Source: Nonomuraea soli (lineage in GTDB: Bacteria; Actinomycetota; Actinomycetes; Streptosporangiales; Streptosporangiaceae). Taken from it: DNA of 64,000 bases. Where the stretch lies: contig NZ_JACDUR010000006.1 of NCBI RefSeq assembly GCF_013761175.1, positions 678,328-742,327 of the forward strand, in the 5' to 3' direction. The position numbers and the translations under genes are program-made. Below, piece after piece: positions 24,899 to 34,239 of the stretch. A model generated the notes under the pieces. It saw only the letters and a list, made by a program, of their open reading frames with translations. It was not told where the DNA came from and made no database searches. The stretch's first letter is position 1, and each line of letters begins with the position of its first letter.

Positions 24899-25648
24899 AT
24901 GAGCGTGAGGATCGAACGCGACGGCGACGTCATGACCGTCGTGCTCTCCCGTCCGGAGGTGCGCAACGCCGTCGACCGCAAGACGGCCGACGCGCTGGCC
25001 GAGGCGTTCACGGCGTTCGAGGAGTCGTCGGCGTCCGTCGCCGTGTTGTGGGGTGAGGGCGGCTCGTTCTGCGCGGGAGCCGATCTGAAGGCGCTCGACA
25101 ACCATGTCGGCGAGGAGGGCACGGGCCCGATGGGTCCCACGCGGATGCGCCTGTCGAAGCCGGTCGTCGCCGCCGTCTCGGGGCACGCGGTCGCCGGTGG
25201 GCTGGAGCTGGCGCTCTGGTGCGACCTGCGGGTGGCGGAGGAGTCGGCCGTGTTCGGCGTCTTCTGCCGCCGCTGGGGCGTGCCCCTGATCGACGGCGGC
25301 ACGGTACGGCTGCCGCGCCTGATCGGGCTGTCGCGCGCGATGGACATGATCCTCACCGGCCGCCCCGTCGCGGGTCCTGAGGCGCTGGCCATGGGGTTGG
25401 CCAACCGCCTGGTTCCTGACGGCACGGCCAGGGCGGCCGCCGAGTCGCTGGCCAGGGAGCTGGCCCGCTTCCCCCAGTTGTGCATGCGCGGCGACCGGCT
25501 GTCGGCGCTGGAGCAGGACGGCATGGCCGAGCACGCGGCCTTGGTCAACGAGTTGCGGCACGGCATGACCGCGCTGGGGGAGGCCGTCGACGGCGCCGCC
25601 CGTTTCGCGTCGGGTGCGGGCCGTCACGGATCCTTCGGCGACCTCTAG
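24899..25648 (+). CDS. Enoyl-CoA hydratase/isomerase family protein
   Basis: A 249-residue crotonase. The oxyanion-hole segments are SFCAGADLKAL and GHAVAGGLELALWCDLRVA. In place of the usual second catalytic Glu loop it has WGVPLIDGGTVRLPRLIG, common in actinobacterial crotonases of unknown substrate. A GGAGGAG 6 bp before the ATG sets the start over the longer frame from 24812. It follows the LAL gene after 83 bp and is probably outside the RiPP locus. Confidence 0.88.
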   Translation: MSVRIERDGDVMTVVLSRPEVRNAVDRKTADALAEAFTAFEESSASVAVLWGEGGSFCAGADLKALDNHVGEEGTGPMGPTRMRLSKPVVAAVSGHAVAGGLELALWCDLRVAEESAVFGVFCRRWGVPLIDGGTVRLPRLIGLSRAMDMILTGRPVAGPEALAMGLANRLVPDGTARAAAESLARELARFPQLCMRGDRLSALEQDGMAEHAALVNELRHGMTALGEAVDGAARFASGAGRHGSFGDL

Positions 25649-25686
25649 CGCCTGATGGCGGCGAAAACGGCATAATCGCCTCCATC

Positions 25687-27660
25687 ATGGACAGAAGACC
25701 TCCCCTCGTCGCCGGCGCCATGGCGGTCACCGCCGTCGCCGCCGTCCTTCTGGCCGCGTACCTGCAGATCCGGCTGCCCGCCGACTGGGCGCCGGATCCG
25801 CCGCTGTCGCCGGACCATCCGGCAGGGCTCGCCTTCCCGGTCGTCGGAGCCCTGCTCATCCACCGCCGCCCCGACCTCAACCTCGGCTGGCTCATGTGCG
25901 CGGGCGGGCTGCTCGCGGCCTTCGCGATGCTCACCCAGTCGCTCATGCTCCATCTGGCCGCGGACGGCGCGCTCGACGCGGCCGGGGTGGTGCGCTGGAT
26001 CAGCGTCTGCTGCTGGTCGGTCGGCGGCGCGCTGATGGCGATCATCCTGCCCGTCTACGCGCCGACCGGCAGGCTGCCCTCTCCCCGCTGGCGGTGGCTG
26101 GTGGTGGCGGGTGTGACCGTCGCGATCTCCCAGGCGATCGTGCGCGTGGTCCGCCCCGACCCGCCCCTGGCGGGCTACGCCTTCCCCGAGGTCATCCCCA
26201 ACGCCCTGCAGATCCGCTCGTTCACCGCCGTCGGGCTCGTCGGCGACATCCTGATCTGGATGGTCAACGCCTGCGTCGTGGCGGCGCTGGTCTCCCTGGC
26301 GCTGCGCCTGCGCGGGGCCGACCCGGTCACCCGCCGCCAGATCGCCTGGCCGCTGGCCGCCTTCGCGATCTACGTGGTCTTCCTGCTCCTGGGCGAGGAC
26401 TTCTGGCTGTTCGCCACGATCTGGACGGGCCTCATCCCGGCGGCGATCGTCTTCTCGGTGCTGCGCTACCGCCTGTTCGGCATCGACACCGTGATCAGCC
26501 GCGCGGTGGTCGTCACCGGCCTGCTGGCGATCATCAGCGCCGTCTACTTCGGCGTGGGGGCGCTGGCCGGGCTCATCGTGGCCGAGCAGCACCAGATCGC
26601 CGGACTGGTGGCGGCACTGTTCGCCGGGGCCTTCTTCCAGCCGCTGCGCCGGTCGTTGCAGCGGGCGGTCGACCGGGTGATGTACGGCCCCGTCGGCGAT
26701 CCAGGACTCCTGGCCCAGCGGCTGACACACGAGGTGCGCCGCGCCGATCCGGCCGACGCGCTGGCCGCCGTGGTGTCGGTCGTGCGCGACGGCCTGGCGG
26801 TCGACGGGGTGGCGGTGAACGTGCCCGAGGGGCTGCCCGCGCACGTCCAGAGCGGCGACCCCGGACCCGGGGCGAGGGTCATCCCGCTCGTCTGGCACGG
26901 CGAGCCGGTGGGCAGCCTGCACATCGGCCGGCCGGGGGCGCGCAGGTTCGCCGCCGCGCACGACGAGCGGGTGGTGCGCACGCTGCTGCCGTACGTGGCC
27001 GACGTGGCGCATGCCGTACGGATGGCCGCGGACCTGCAGAGGTCGCGCGAACGCATCCTGGCCGCCCGTGAGGAGGAGCGCCGCCGCCTGCGGCGCGACC
27101 TGCACGACGGCCTCGGCCAGACCCTTTCGGGCATGGCCATGACGATCAACATCGCCCGCATCAACCTGCACCGCTCGCCCGACGACGCCGACGTGCTCCT
27201 GGCCGACCTGCGCACCGGCATGGACGCGGTCACCGGCGGCCTCAGGGAGCTGGTGTACGGCCTGCGCCCGCCCGCGCTCGATGAGCTGGGCCTGGCCGGG
27301 GCGATCGGCGAGCTGGCGGGGGCCGACCCGGCGACCACCGTCACCGTCGAGGGCGAACTGGCCGATCTGCCCGCCGCGGTCGAGGTCGCCGCCTACCGCA
27401 TCGCCCAGGAGGCGCTCACCAACGCCAGGCGGCACGCGGGCGCCGAGTCCATCGCCATCCACCTGGCCCGCGACGAGGGCCTGCGCCTGACGATCACCGA
27501 CGACGGCCGGGGCATCGCGCCGGAGCACCGTCCGGGTGTGGGCCTGGCCTCCATGCGCGAGCGGGCGGCGGAGCTGGGCGGGGCGTGCGTCATCTCCTCC
27601 GGCGGCCGGGGCACGGTCGTCGAGGCGAGACTGCCCGTCATGGCTGCGTCTGCGGGTTGA
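25687..27660 (+). CDS. Membrane sensor histidine kinase (HisKA_3 type), orphan
   Basis: A 657-residue kinase. About eight to ten hydrophobic segments cover the first 380 residues, followed by a GAF-like stretch, the dimerisation and phospho-acceptor helix RRRLRRDLHDGLGQTLSG with His near 473, and a HATPase_c domain with NARRHAGA, ITDDGRGI and GVGLASMRERAAELGG. No response regulator gene is adjacent, so its partner lies elsewhere; the nearest NarL-type protein (12904) lacks the acceptor Asp. It overlaps the convergent LVIVD gene by 23 bp. Confidence 0.92.
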   Translation: MDRRPPLVAGAMAVTAVAAVLLAAYLQIRLPADWAPDPPLSPDHPAGLAFPVVGALLIHRRPDLNLGWLMCAGGLLAAFAMLTQSLMLHLAADGALDAAGVVRWISVCCWSVGGALMAIILPVYAPTGRLPSPRWRWLVVAGVTVAISQAIVRVVRPDPPLAGYAFPEVIPNALQIRSFTAVGLVGDILIWMVNACVVAALVSLALRLRGADPVTRRQIAWPLAAFAIYVVFLLLGEDFWLFATIWTGLIPAAIVFSVLRYRLFGIDTVISRAVVVTGLLAIISAVYFGVGALAGLIVAEQHQIAGLVAALFAGAFFQPLRRSLQRAVDRVMYGPVGDPGLLAQRLTHEVRRADPADALAAVVSVVRDGLAVDGVAVNVPEGLPAHVQSGDPGPGARVIPLVWHGEPVGSLHIGRPGARRFAAAHDERVVRTLLPYVADVAHAVRMAADLQRSRERILAAREEERRRLRRDLHDGLGQTLSGMAMTINIARINLHRSPDDADVLLADLRTGMDAVTGGLRELVYGLRPPALDELGLAGAIGELAGADPATTVTVEGELADLPAAVEVAAYRIAQEALTNARRHAGAESIAIHLARDEGLRLTITDDGRGIAPEHRPGVGLASMRERAAELGGACVISSGGRGTVVEARLPVMAASAG

Positions 27661-29041
27661 ACTCGGCCAGCGTGGCGCCGTCGAGCGGCAGCCCTTCGAC
27701 CCGGAGCACGTCCAGGCCCTTGAACATGTCGCTGGAGTAGACGTAGCCGTTGTAGAAGTAGGCCGACCAGGAGCCGCCCGACATCTCGGGGTCGCGATAG
27801 GGCGCGCCGCCGCGCTGGTGGAAGCCGATCTCCCGGGGGCGGGCGGGGTCGGTGAAGTCGATGAGCGACACCCCGCCCTCGTACCAGCCCTGGACCATGA
27901 CGTCGCGCCCGGTCACGGGCACCAGGGAGCCGTTGTGCGCGCTGCAGGTCAGGGGCGCCAGGACCGGCCGCGGGATCTTGAAGTACCCGCGGAAGGAGAG
28001 CCGGCGATCGGCCGAGACGCTGTAGACGCCGTTGGCTCCCCACACCCCGCCGGTCTTGGGGTCGCACACGACCGACTGCCCGCCGCCGAACTCGTCGGAG
28101 AAGACGATCGTGTCGCCGTCGGCGCTGAAGACCGCCGAGTGCCAGTAGCCGAAGTGCTGCGGGTCCTGGACCCGGTCCAGCACGCGCGGCTTGAGCGGGT
28201 CGGAGACGTCGAGCAGCACGCCGTCGCCGATGCACGAGGCGGCGGCCAGCCGGGTCGGCGCGTGCACGGTCACGTCGTGGCAGCCGCCGACCTTGAGGTT
28301 GTCGTTGGCGATCCTCGACGCGCCGCCCTCCAGGATCGTCGGGCTGGCCGCGATCCTCGCGGAGGCGGGATCGGCCACCGGCACCTCCACGACCACGATC
28401 ATGCCGTGGGCGGCCTCGCACTCCGACGAGCCGGTCATGCTCGGCGAGGAGGTGGCGAACAGGTAGACCTTCTCCGGCGTCGGCGAGGGGATGAGGGTGG
28501 CGGTGTGCGACCCGCACGGCGTGGCCACCGCGCCGACGTAGCGGGGCGCGGCCTTGTCGGCGATGTCGAAGATCCGCACCCCCTCCCATCCGCCGGGGGT
28601 GTACTGCCCGGAGTTCTGGCAGCTCTCGTCGGGCACGGGCAGGTCGACGGAGAGGAACAGCAGGTTCCCGCTGACGGTCACGTCGTTCTGCGGTCCCGGG
28701 CACAGCACCTGGCTCACCACGCGCGGCTGCTCGGGACGGGCGATGTCGTAGACGGTGAAGCCGAGGTAGTTGCCCGCGATCGCGTGGGTGCCGGTGAAGG
28801 CCAGGTCGGAGCCGATCGCCTCCTCGACGTCGAGTGGCGCCTGCCGGGCCAGGCTCGTCACCGGCTTCAGGTGGCCGCCGCTCGTCGCGCTCTCGTCGTA
28901 CTCCCGCAGCGCGGAGGCGTCGATCCTGGTGCCGGAGGAGGCGGACGCCCGAGGGGCGTCCCCGTAGGTGGCGGCGCCCCGCGGCGGCTCGGCCGAGCAG
29001 GCCGTCAGCACCAGCAGCAGGCAGAGCAGACCCCGTCGCAC
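27638..29041 (-). CDS. LVIVD-repeat lipoprotein
   Basis: A 467-residue secreted protein. The N-terminus is a lipoprotein signal peptide ending in the lipobox LTAC. The rest is a beta-propeller-like array with LVIVD-type repeats, such as YDIARPEQPRVVSQV, FDIADKAAPRYVGAV, LDVSDPLKPRVLDRV and IDFTDPARPREIGFH. The biochemical role of these proteins is unknown. It diverges from the DUF305 lipoprotein gene with only 32 bp between them, an arrangement often seen in actinobacteria. The start is GTG. Confidence 0.85.
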   Translation of the reverse strand: MRRGLLCLLLVLTACSAEPPRGAATYGDAPRASASSGTRIDASALREYDESATSGGHLKPVTSLARQAPLDVEEAIGSDLAFTGTHAIAGNYLGFTVYDIARPEQPRVVSQVLCPGPQNDVTVSGNLLFLSVDLPVPDESCQNSGQYTPGGWEGVRIFDIADKAAPRYVGAVATPCGSHTATLIPSPTPEKVYLFATSSPSMTGSSECEAAHGMIVVVEVPVADPASARIAASPTILEGGASRIANDNLKVGGCHDVTVHAPTRLAAASCIGDGVLLDVSDPLKPRVLDRVQDPQHFGYWHSAVFSADGDTIVFSDEFGGGQSVVCDPKTGGVWGANGVYSVSADRRLSFRGYFKIPRPVLAPLTCSAHNGSLVPVTGRDVMVQGWYEGGVSLIDFTDPARPREIGFHQRGGAPYRDPEMSGGSWSAYFYNGYVYSSDMFKGLDVLRVEGLPLDGATLAEFNPQTQP

Positions 29042-29073
29042 AGTGACCCCCGCGCGCCATAGATTCGTGGGAA

Positions 29074-29718
29074 ATGAACCGTAACGCGTGGCTTGCCGCC
29101 GCGACAGTGGCGACGCTGCTGGGAACCACCGGCTGTACGGCGGAGCGGCCTGCCGGGGGAGTGGTGCCCACGGGCGCGGCCCCGGTGATCGTCCCCGGCC
29201 GTCCGGGAGAGCCCGCAGCGACCGCCACCCCGGGCCAGACCCTGCTGCGCGCCGCCCAGCCGAACGCCGCCGACGTGCGCTTCGCCGAGGCGATGATCGG
29301 CCACCACCGGGCCGCCCTGGCGATGGCCGCCCTCGTGCCCGGCCGTACCGTCACCCCGCCGATCGTGGCGGCCGCGGCCCGGGTGCGCGTCTCGCAGGAG
29401 GCCGAGATCGGCTGGCTCACCCGGTGGCTGGCGCGCCTGGGCAGGCGGGCGCCGCACGGGCACGACCACGACCTGACGGCGTTGCGCGGGCTCAGGGCGG
29501 CGGCGTTCGACCGCGCCTACCTGGCCCAGATGATCGAGCACCACGAGGGCGCGCTGCGCATGGCCGCCGACGTGCTGGAGAAGGGGTCGGACCCGGGGAT
29601 CAGGCGGCTGGCCGCCGACATCGACAGCGGCCAGACGGCCGAGATCATCAGGATGCGGGACCTGCTCAGAGGTACACGCGCGGGTCGGCGTGCAGCCGCC
29701 GCGGCAGCCGTACCTTGA
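29074..29718 (+). CDS. DUF305 lipoprotein
   Basis: A 214-residue protein with a signal peptide and lipobox TTGC, then a DUF305 four-helix domain carrying the paired motifs MIGHHRAALAMA and MIEHHEGALRMA. The His-rich motifs suggest metal (often copper) binding in this family. The last residues are Ala/Arg-rich and overlap the convergent downstream gene by 53 bp. It probably works with the divergent LVIVD lipoprotein at the cell surface. Confidence 0.88.
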   Translation: MNRNAWLAAATVATLLGTTGCTAERPAGGVVPTGAAPVIVPGRPGEPAATATPGQTLLRAAQPNAADVRFAEAMIGHHRAALAMAALVPGRTVTPPIVAAAARVRVSQEAEIGWLTRWLARLGRRAPHGHDHDLTALRGLRAAAFDRAYLAQMIEHHEGALRMAADVLEKGSDPGIRRLAADIDSGQTAEIIRMRDLLRGTRAGRRAAAAAAVP

Positions 29719-30829
29719 TGAACTCGCTGGGGTCGGGCCTGCCTGCCGTGCGCCCGGAGGAGAACGGGAAGTTGTTGTCGTCGAGGACGCCGAGCGTGCG
29801 GTCGTCCAGGATGATCACGTCCTCGATCGTCTGGAACGGGAAACGGAAGGGCGTCGAGGGATCGCGCGGGTCGTAGAGGTCGAGCAGGTCGGCCACGAGG
29901 GTCTTGACCAGCTCGGTGCCGCGCCGCTCCGCCAGGTAGATCTTCTTCACCTTGGCCGCGTCGCCCTGCAGGTTGTCGCGCTCGATGACGAGGAACCGGT
30001 CGCGGTCCACGGCGATGGCGTCGCCGATGGCGTGCGAGGGGTCGTCGAGCCGGTAGGTCCAGTGCCGGGCGCTGTAGCGCCGCTTGCGCAGGTCGTACTC
30101 GTACATGCGCAGCGTGCCCGGCTCGTCGCCGGTGACGGTGCCCTCCAGCAGCGGGTAGAGGCGGCGCTGGTCGACCGAGCGGGCCAGTCCCTCGAAGCCC
30201 TTGCTGCGCCCCAGGTTGGGCTGCTCGGATCCGAGGGAGGGGTTGTCCGGCGCCTTGACGCCGGGCAGCGGGATCGGCGCGTCGAGCAGCTCGCCGCGGC
30301 CGGAGAAGTGCAGCAGGAAGGGGCCGAACTCGTCGCCGATCCAGTAGGTGCCGTCGACGGCGCGCTGGATCGACTCCACGTCGAAGTCGGCGCCGGTCAG
30401 CACCCGGTCGGCGCGGGTGAGCGCGAAGGGCACCAGCCCGCGCGGGTCGCGCAGGTTCACCCCGCCCAGCACGTCGATCGTGCCGCGCTGGAAGTCGGGC
30501 CGGATGCGGTGGATGCGCAGCAGGAAGTCGGCGCTGTTGTTCTTGGCGCCGAAGCCGTTGTCGGACAGCACGTCGAAGCTGCCGTCGTGGCGGCGGGCGA
30601 TGCCGCTGAAGCCCTGGATCGGCTGTCCGGGCAGGGGGAGGGTGACGCCGTTGACGGGCGCGGTGCCGAGCTGGGAACCCGACGGCTCGCTGCCCGGGAC
30701 GTAGGTCTCGGCGGGCAGGGAGGCGAACCCCGCCAGGGAGGCACGATCGCGGTCGGCCGCGGCACCGTGGGCGGGCATCGCGGCCAGGCCCGCGGCCAGG
30801 GCGAGCACCGCGATGGAGAGACGCTTCAT
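29666..30829 (-). CDS. Secreted esterase-like phytase domain protein
   Basis: A 387-residue exported protein. A signal peptide (KRLSIAVLALAAGLAAMPAHGAAA) is followed by an esterase-like/phytase-like beta-propeller (PF13449 type), with conserved QGFSGIARRHDGSFDVLSDNGFG, ADFDVESIQRAVDGTYWIGDEFGP and GFEGLARS. Hydrolysis of phosphate or carboxylate esters is assumed for the family but seldom shown. I start at the ATG of MKRLS because it begins a proper signal peptide; the longer frame adds non-signal residues. Confidence 0.8.
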   Translation of the reverse strand: MKRLSIAVLALAAGLAAMPAHGAAADRDRASLAGFASLPAETYVPGSEPSGSQLGTAPVNGVTLPLPGQPIQGFSGIARRHDGSFDVLSDNGFGAKNNSADFLLRIHRIRPDFQRGTIDVLGGVNLRDPRGLVPFALTRADRVLTGADFDVESIQRAVDGTYWIGDEFGPFLLHFSGRGELLDAPIPLPGVKAPDNPSLGSEQPNLGRSKGFEGLARSVDQRRLYPLLEGTVTGDEPGTLRMYEYDLRKRRYSARHWTYRLDDPSHAIGDAIAVDRDRFLVIERDNLQGDAAKVKKIYLAERRGTELVKTLVADLLDLYDPRDPSTPFRFPFQTIEDVIILDDRTLGVLDDNNFPFSSGRTAGRPDPSEFIKVRLPRRLHADPRVYL

Positions 30830-30892
30830 GATGTCGGACCGTAGGGAGCGGGAGTGAACAGGGTTTGAACTCCGTTCGGATTTTGGGCCCAT

Positions 30893-30902
30893 CATGATCG
30901 AA
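30893..30902 (+). promoter_or_regulatory. CATGATCGAA element upstream of methyltransferase paralogue 1
   Basis: The same 10-mer, in the same orientation, lies upstream of the second paralogue at 34217. It is 19 bp from the GTG start here, and 13 bp from the ATG there. It is AT-richer than its surroundings and is followed by ATAT. It may be part of a shared promoter or operator. Confidence 0.45.
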
Positions 30903-30921
30903 AATATGGTCATATAGAGGG

Positions 30922-31740
30922 GTGAGTGAGGAAAGCGTCCCAGCCGGTATCGACCCCACCGTGCCGAGCGCGGCCCGGATCTACGACTACTTCCTGGGCG
31001 GCAAGGACAACTTCGCCTCCGATCGCGCCGCGGCCGAGCACATCCTGGCGCTGGCCCGCGCACGGGGATACGACATCCGCGAGGCGGCCTGGGCCAACCG
31101 CGCCTTCCTCGGCCGGGTCGTGCGCGAACTGGCCGCGGCCGGGGTGCGCCAGTTCCTCGACATCGGCACGGGCCTGCCCACCCGCGAGAACGTGCACCAG
31201 ATCGTGCGCGAGGCCGCCCCCGACGCGAAGGTCGTCTACGTCGACAACGACCCCATCGTGCTCGTGCACGCCCGCGCGCTGCTGGAGGACAACGCCCGGA
31301 CCATCGTGGTCCACGGCGACCTGCGCGAGCCCGCCAAGATCCTGGCCGACCCGCAGGTGCGCGCCCACCTCGACCTCGACCGGCCGGTCGCCGTGCTCGT
31401 GCTGGCGCTGCTGCACTTCTTCCCCGAGGACGACTACGTGGACGGCCTGGTCGGTCAGCTGATCGACGGCCTGCCCTCCGGGGGCTACCTGGCCGTCTCC
31501 CACGGCTACGCGGCCCTGCGCGACGCCGAGGGGGAGCAGGAGGCGCGCGACGTCTACAGCAAGACCTCCGTCGGCGACATCGTGCAGCGTCCCCCGGCCA
31601 AGATCGCGGCGATGATGGCGCGGCTGGAGATGCTGGAGCCCGGCGTCGTCCCCGTCGAGACCTGGCGCCCGCATCCCGACCAGTACGCCGGTAATCCCGA
31701 GACCAGCGGCTACATCGGCGGCGTGGGCCGAAAGAGCTGA
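30922..31740 (+). CDS. SAM-dependent methyltransferase-like protein (Methyltransf_19/DUF574), paralogue 1
   Basis: A 272-residue protein of the actinobacterial Methyltransf_19 family: SAARIYDYFLGGKDNFASDR at the N-terminus, the SAM-binding FLDIGTGLPTRENVHQI, then VVYVDNDPIVLVHARALL. These proteins are abundant in actinomycetes, but their substrates are unknown. It is close in sequence to the protein at 34240. It is separated from the convergent P450 gene by a good bidirectional hairpin. Confidence 0.88.
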   Translation: MSEESVPAGIDPTVPSAARIYDYFLGGKDNFASDRAAAEHILALARARGYDIREAAWANRAFLGRVVRELAAAGVRQFLDIGTGLPTRENVHQIVREAAPDAKVVYVDNDPIVLVHARALLEDNARTIVVHGDLREPAKILADPQVRAHLDLDRPVAVLVLALLHFFPEDDYVDGLVGQLIDGLPSGGYLAVSHGYAALRDAEGEQEARDVYSKTSVGDIVQRPPAKIAAMMARLEMLEPGVVPVETWRPHPDQYAGNPETSGYIGGVGRKS

Positions 31741-31762
31741 CCCGCGTCGCACGGCTTCCGAC

Positions 31763-31795
31763 CGGCGGGACGGCGGACCAGGCGCCGCCCCGCCG
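31763..31795. terminator. Bidirectional hairpin between convergent genes
   Basis: CGGCGGGACGGCG (31763-31775) pairs with CGCCGCCCCGCCG (31783-31795) with one mismatch and a 7-base loop. It lies in the 61-bp gap between the methyltransferase stop and the P450 stop and should serve both strands. Confidence 0.65.
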
Positions 31796-31801
31796 TACGG
31801 C

Positions 31802-32971
31802 TCAGCCGGTCCGGACCGGCACCCGCGCGGGCCGGAAGATCTGGCTGCCGTCCGTCCACGGCACCTCGCCCGCCAGGCCGAGCCCGGGCGCCCGCTCCGT
31901 GAGCACGGCCAGCGCCTCCTGCAGCTCCATCCGGGCCAGATTCGCGCCCAGGCAGTAGTGGATGCCGCGGCTGAAGGCCAGGTGCTGCACCGGCCCCTCC
32001 CTGTCGAGCCGCATCCGGCCCGGCTCGTCGAAGACCGACGGGTCGTTGTTGGCCCCGATGTAGGAGACGATCACGCCCTCGCCCTTGGCGACCACCCCGC
32101 CCGAGGGCAGCTCGACGTCCTCCAGCGCCACGCGGATCGGCGTGCTGTCGCCGGGGAACTCCACCCGCAGCAGCTCCTCCACCGCCGGCGGGATCAGCTC
32201 GGGCCGCTCCACCAGCCTTTCCCAGCCCTGGTCGAGGAGCCGGACGATGATCCGGCTGAGCATCGAGCCGGTGGTCTCGTAGCCGGCCAGCAGCAGACCC
32301 ATCGCCTGCTGGACCAGCTCCTCCTCCGACAGCCTGTCGTCCTCGTCGCGGGCCAGGATGAGCGAGGCGAGCACCCCGTCGCCCGGGTCGTCGCGGTGCT
32401 GGGCGACGAGGCCGGCCACGTAGGCGTGGAACTCCATGCCGGCCAGGAGCTTGTCGTCGACGCTGAGGCCCGACGACGTCAGCAGCGCGTCGGACCAGCG
32501 CGCCACCCGCTCGGTGTCGACCTCGACGCCGAGGATGTCGCAGATGACGCGGACGGGCAGCGGGAAGGCGAAGGAGGAGACGAAGTCGAACTCGTCACCG
32601 GCGGCCTCCAGCAGCCCGGTGGCGATGGCCCGCACCCTGGGACGCCACAGCTCGATCTTGCGCGGCGTGAACGTGCCCGCCAGCAGCTTGCGCAGGCGGG
32701 TGTGGGCGGGCGGGTCGGTGCTGATGAGCAGGCCTGGCACGTCGGTGAAGCTGAAGCCCTCGTACATGCGGGGCGCGCCCTCGTAGAACAGCTCGCGGCT
32801 GAAGCGCGGATCGCTCAGCACGGCGACGGCGTCGTCGTGGCGGGTGGTGAGCACAACGACGTCGCCGCTGGGTAAGCGCACCCTGCCGGTGGGCTCGGCG
32901 GCCCGGCGGCGGTCGTAGGCCTCGTGCGGCCGCCCCATCGGGCAGGTGGGGAAGGGGAAATTCTCGATCAT
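31802..32971 (-). CDS. Cytochrome P450
   Basis: A 389-residue soluble P450 with I-helix LLAGYETT, ExxR in EELLR, and the haem loop FSRGIHYCLGANLARME. The I-helix acid is Tyr-Glu (GYET) rather than Asp/His-Glu. The substrate is unknown; there is no ferredoxin nearby. It diverges from the LigD-type polymerase gene with only 23 bp between starts. Confidence 0.92.
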   Translation of the reverse strand: MIENFPFPTCPMGRPHEAYDRRRAAEPTGRVRLPSGDVVVLTTRHDDAVAVLSDPRFSRELFYEGAPRMYEGFSFTDVPGLLISTDPPAHTRLRKLLAGTFTPRKIELWRPRVRAIATGLLEAAGDEFDFVSSFAFPLPVRVICDILGVEVDTERVARWSDALLTSSGLSVDDKLLAGMEFHAYVAGLVAQHRDDPGDGVLASLILARDEDDRLSEEELVQQAMGLLLAGYETTGSMLSRIIVRLLDQGWERLVERPELIPPAVEELLRVEFPGDSTPIRVALEDVELPSGGVVAKGEGVIVSYIGANNDPSVFDEPGRMRLDREGPVQHLAFSRGIHYCLGANLARMELQEALAVLTERAPGLGLAGEVPWTDGSQIFRPARVPVRTG

Positions 32972-32994
32972 GGCGGGAAATGTAACCTGTTCTT

Positions 32995-34197
32995 ATGCCG
33001 GACATCGAGGTATCCGGGCGGCAGGTCGCGGTCACCAGTCCCGACAAGGTCGTCTTTCCCGACAGCGGGCACACCAAGCTCGACCTGATCCGCTACTACC
33101 AGGCGGTCGGGGACGGCGCGCTGCGCGGCGTCAGCGGCAGGCCGATGATCCTCAAGCGCTACGTGCACGGCATCCAGGAGGAGGCCTTCTTCCAGAAGCG
33201 GGCGCCCAAGAAGCGCCCCGACTGGATCGAGGTCGCCGAGCTGAAGTACCGCTCGGGTCTGTCGGCCGAGGAGGTCGTCGTCACCGACCTGGCCCAGCTG
33301 CTGTGGGTGGTCAACCTGGGCTGCGTGGATCTCAACCCGCACCCGATCCGCTCCGACGACCTGGCTCAGCCCGACGAGCTGCGCATCGACCTCGACCCGA
33401 TGCCCGGCGTGCCCTGGCCCGCCATCCTGGCCACCGCCCAGTGCGCCCGCGAGGTGCTGGAGGAGCACGGACTGACGCCGTGGCCGAAGACCTCGGGCTC
33501 GCGTGGCTTCCACGTCTATGCCCGCATCGAGCGGCGCTGGCCGTTCGCCAAGGTGCGCAAGGCCGCCGAGGCGGTCGCCCGCGAGGTCGAGCGGCGCATC
33601 CCCGACATCGCGACCGCCCGCTGGTGGAAGGAGGAGCGCCACGGGGTCTTCGTCGACTTCAACCAGAACGCCTACGACAGGACCGTGGTCAGCGCCTACT
33701 CGGTGCGCGCCGTCGCCGACGCCCGGGTCTCGACGCCCCTGACCTGGGACGAGGTGCCCGGCGTCGATCCGGCGGCGTTCACGATCGACACCGTGCCCAA
33801 GCGGCTGGCCGAGCGGGGTGACCCGTGGGAGGACATGGATCTGCACGCCGGCTCCCTTGACGAGCTGCTGGAGTTGTCGGAGAGCCTCGGTCCCGCGCCG
33901 AAGCCGCCCAAGGGCAGCATCCCGCTGATCGAGATCGCCAGGGCCCAGCACAAGGAGGAGGCGCTCGAGGCGCTGGAACGCTGGAAGGGCCGCCATGCCG
34001 GCGTGGTCGAGCACCTGCAGCCCGCCGACGTGCTGGTCGACGGCATGCGCGGGCGCTCCAGCATCTGGTATCGCATCCGCGTCAACCTGCAGCACGTGCC
34101 GGAGGGTCAGAGGCCGCCGCAGGAGCCGCTGGAGGTCGACTACAACCCCTTCGAGGGCGTCGACTGGGAGGCCGTCGCCCGGAGAAGGGAACGTTGA
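32995..34197 (+). CDS. LigD-type polymerase/primase (PrimPol) domain protein
   Basis: A 400-residue protein with the NHEJ LigD polymerase fold: SPDKVVFPDSGHTKLDLIRYY, HGIQEEAFFQKRAP, the catalytic RIDLDPMPG and TSGSRGFHVYARI. It is longer than the bare polymerase domain (about 300) by a C-terminal extension of unknown function. No DNA ligase or Ku gene is in the window, so it would work with partners encoded elsewhere or in another repair role. Confidence 0.9.
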   Translation: MPDIEVSGRQVAVTSPDKVVFPDSGHTKLDLIRYYQAVGDGALRGVSGRPMILKRYVHGIQEEAFFQKRAPKKRPDWIEVAELKYRSGLSAEEVVVTDLAQLLWVVNLGCVDLNPHPIRSDDLAQPDELRIDLDPMPGVPWPAILATAQCAREVLEEHGLTPWPKTSGSRGFHVYARIERRWPFAKVRKAAEAVAREVERRIPDIATARWWKEERHGVFVDFNQNAYDRTVVSAYSVRAVADARVSTPLTWDEVPGVDPAAFTIDTVPKRLAERGDPWEDMDLHAGSLDELLELSESLGPAPKPPKGSIPLIEIARAQHKEEALEALERWKGRHAGVVEHLQPADVLVDGMRGRSSIWYRIRVNLQHVPEGQRPPQEPLEVDYNPFEGVDWEAVARRRER

Positions 34198-34216
34198 AAA
34201 CCCTCTCAAACCAGGA

Positions 34217-34226
34217 CATGATCGAA
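34217..34226 (+). promoter_or_regulatory. CATGATCGAA element upstream of methyltransferase paralogue 2
   Basis: This is identical to the 10-mer at 30893-30902 and again lies directly upstream of a Methyltransf_19 gene, 13 bp before the ATG at 34240. It suggests the two paralogues were duplicated with their promoters or share control. Confidence 0.45.
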
Positions 34227-34239
34227 TAACATTCGGCCC

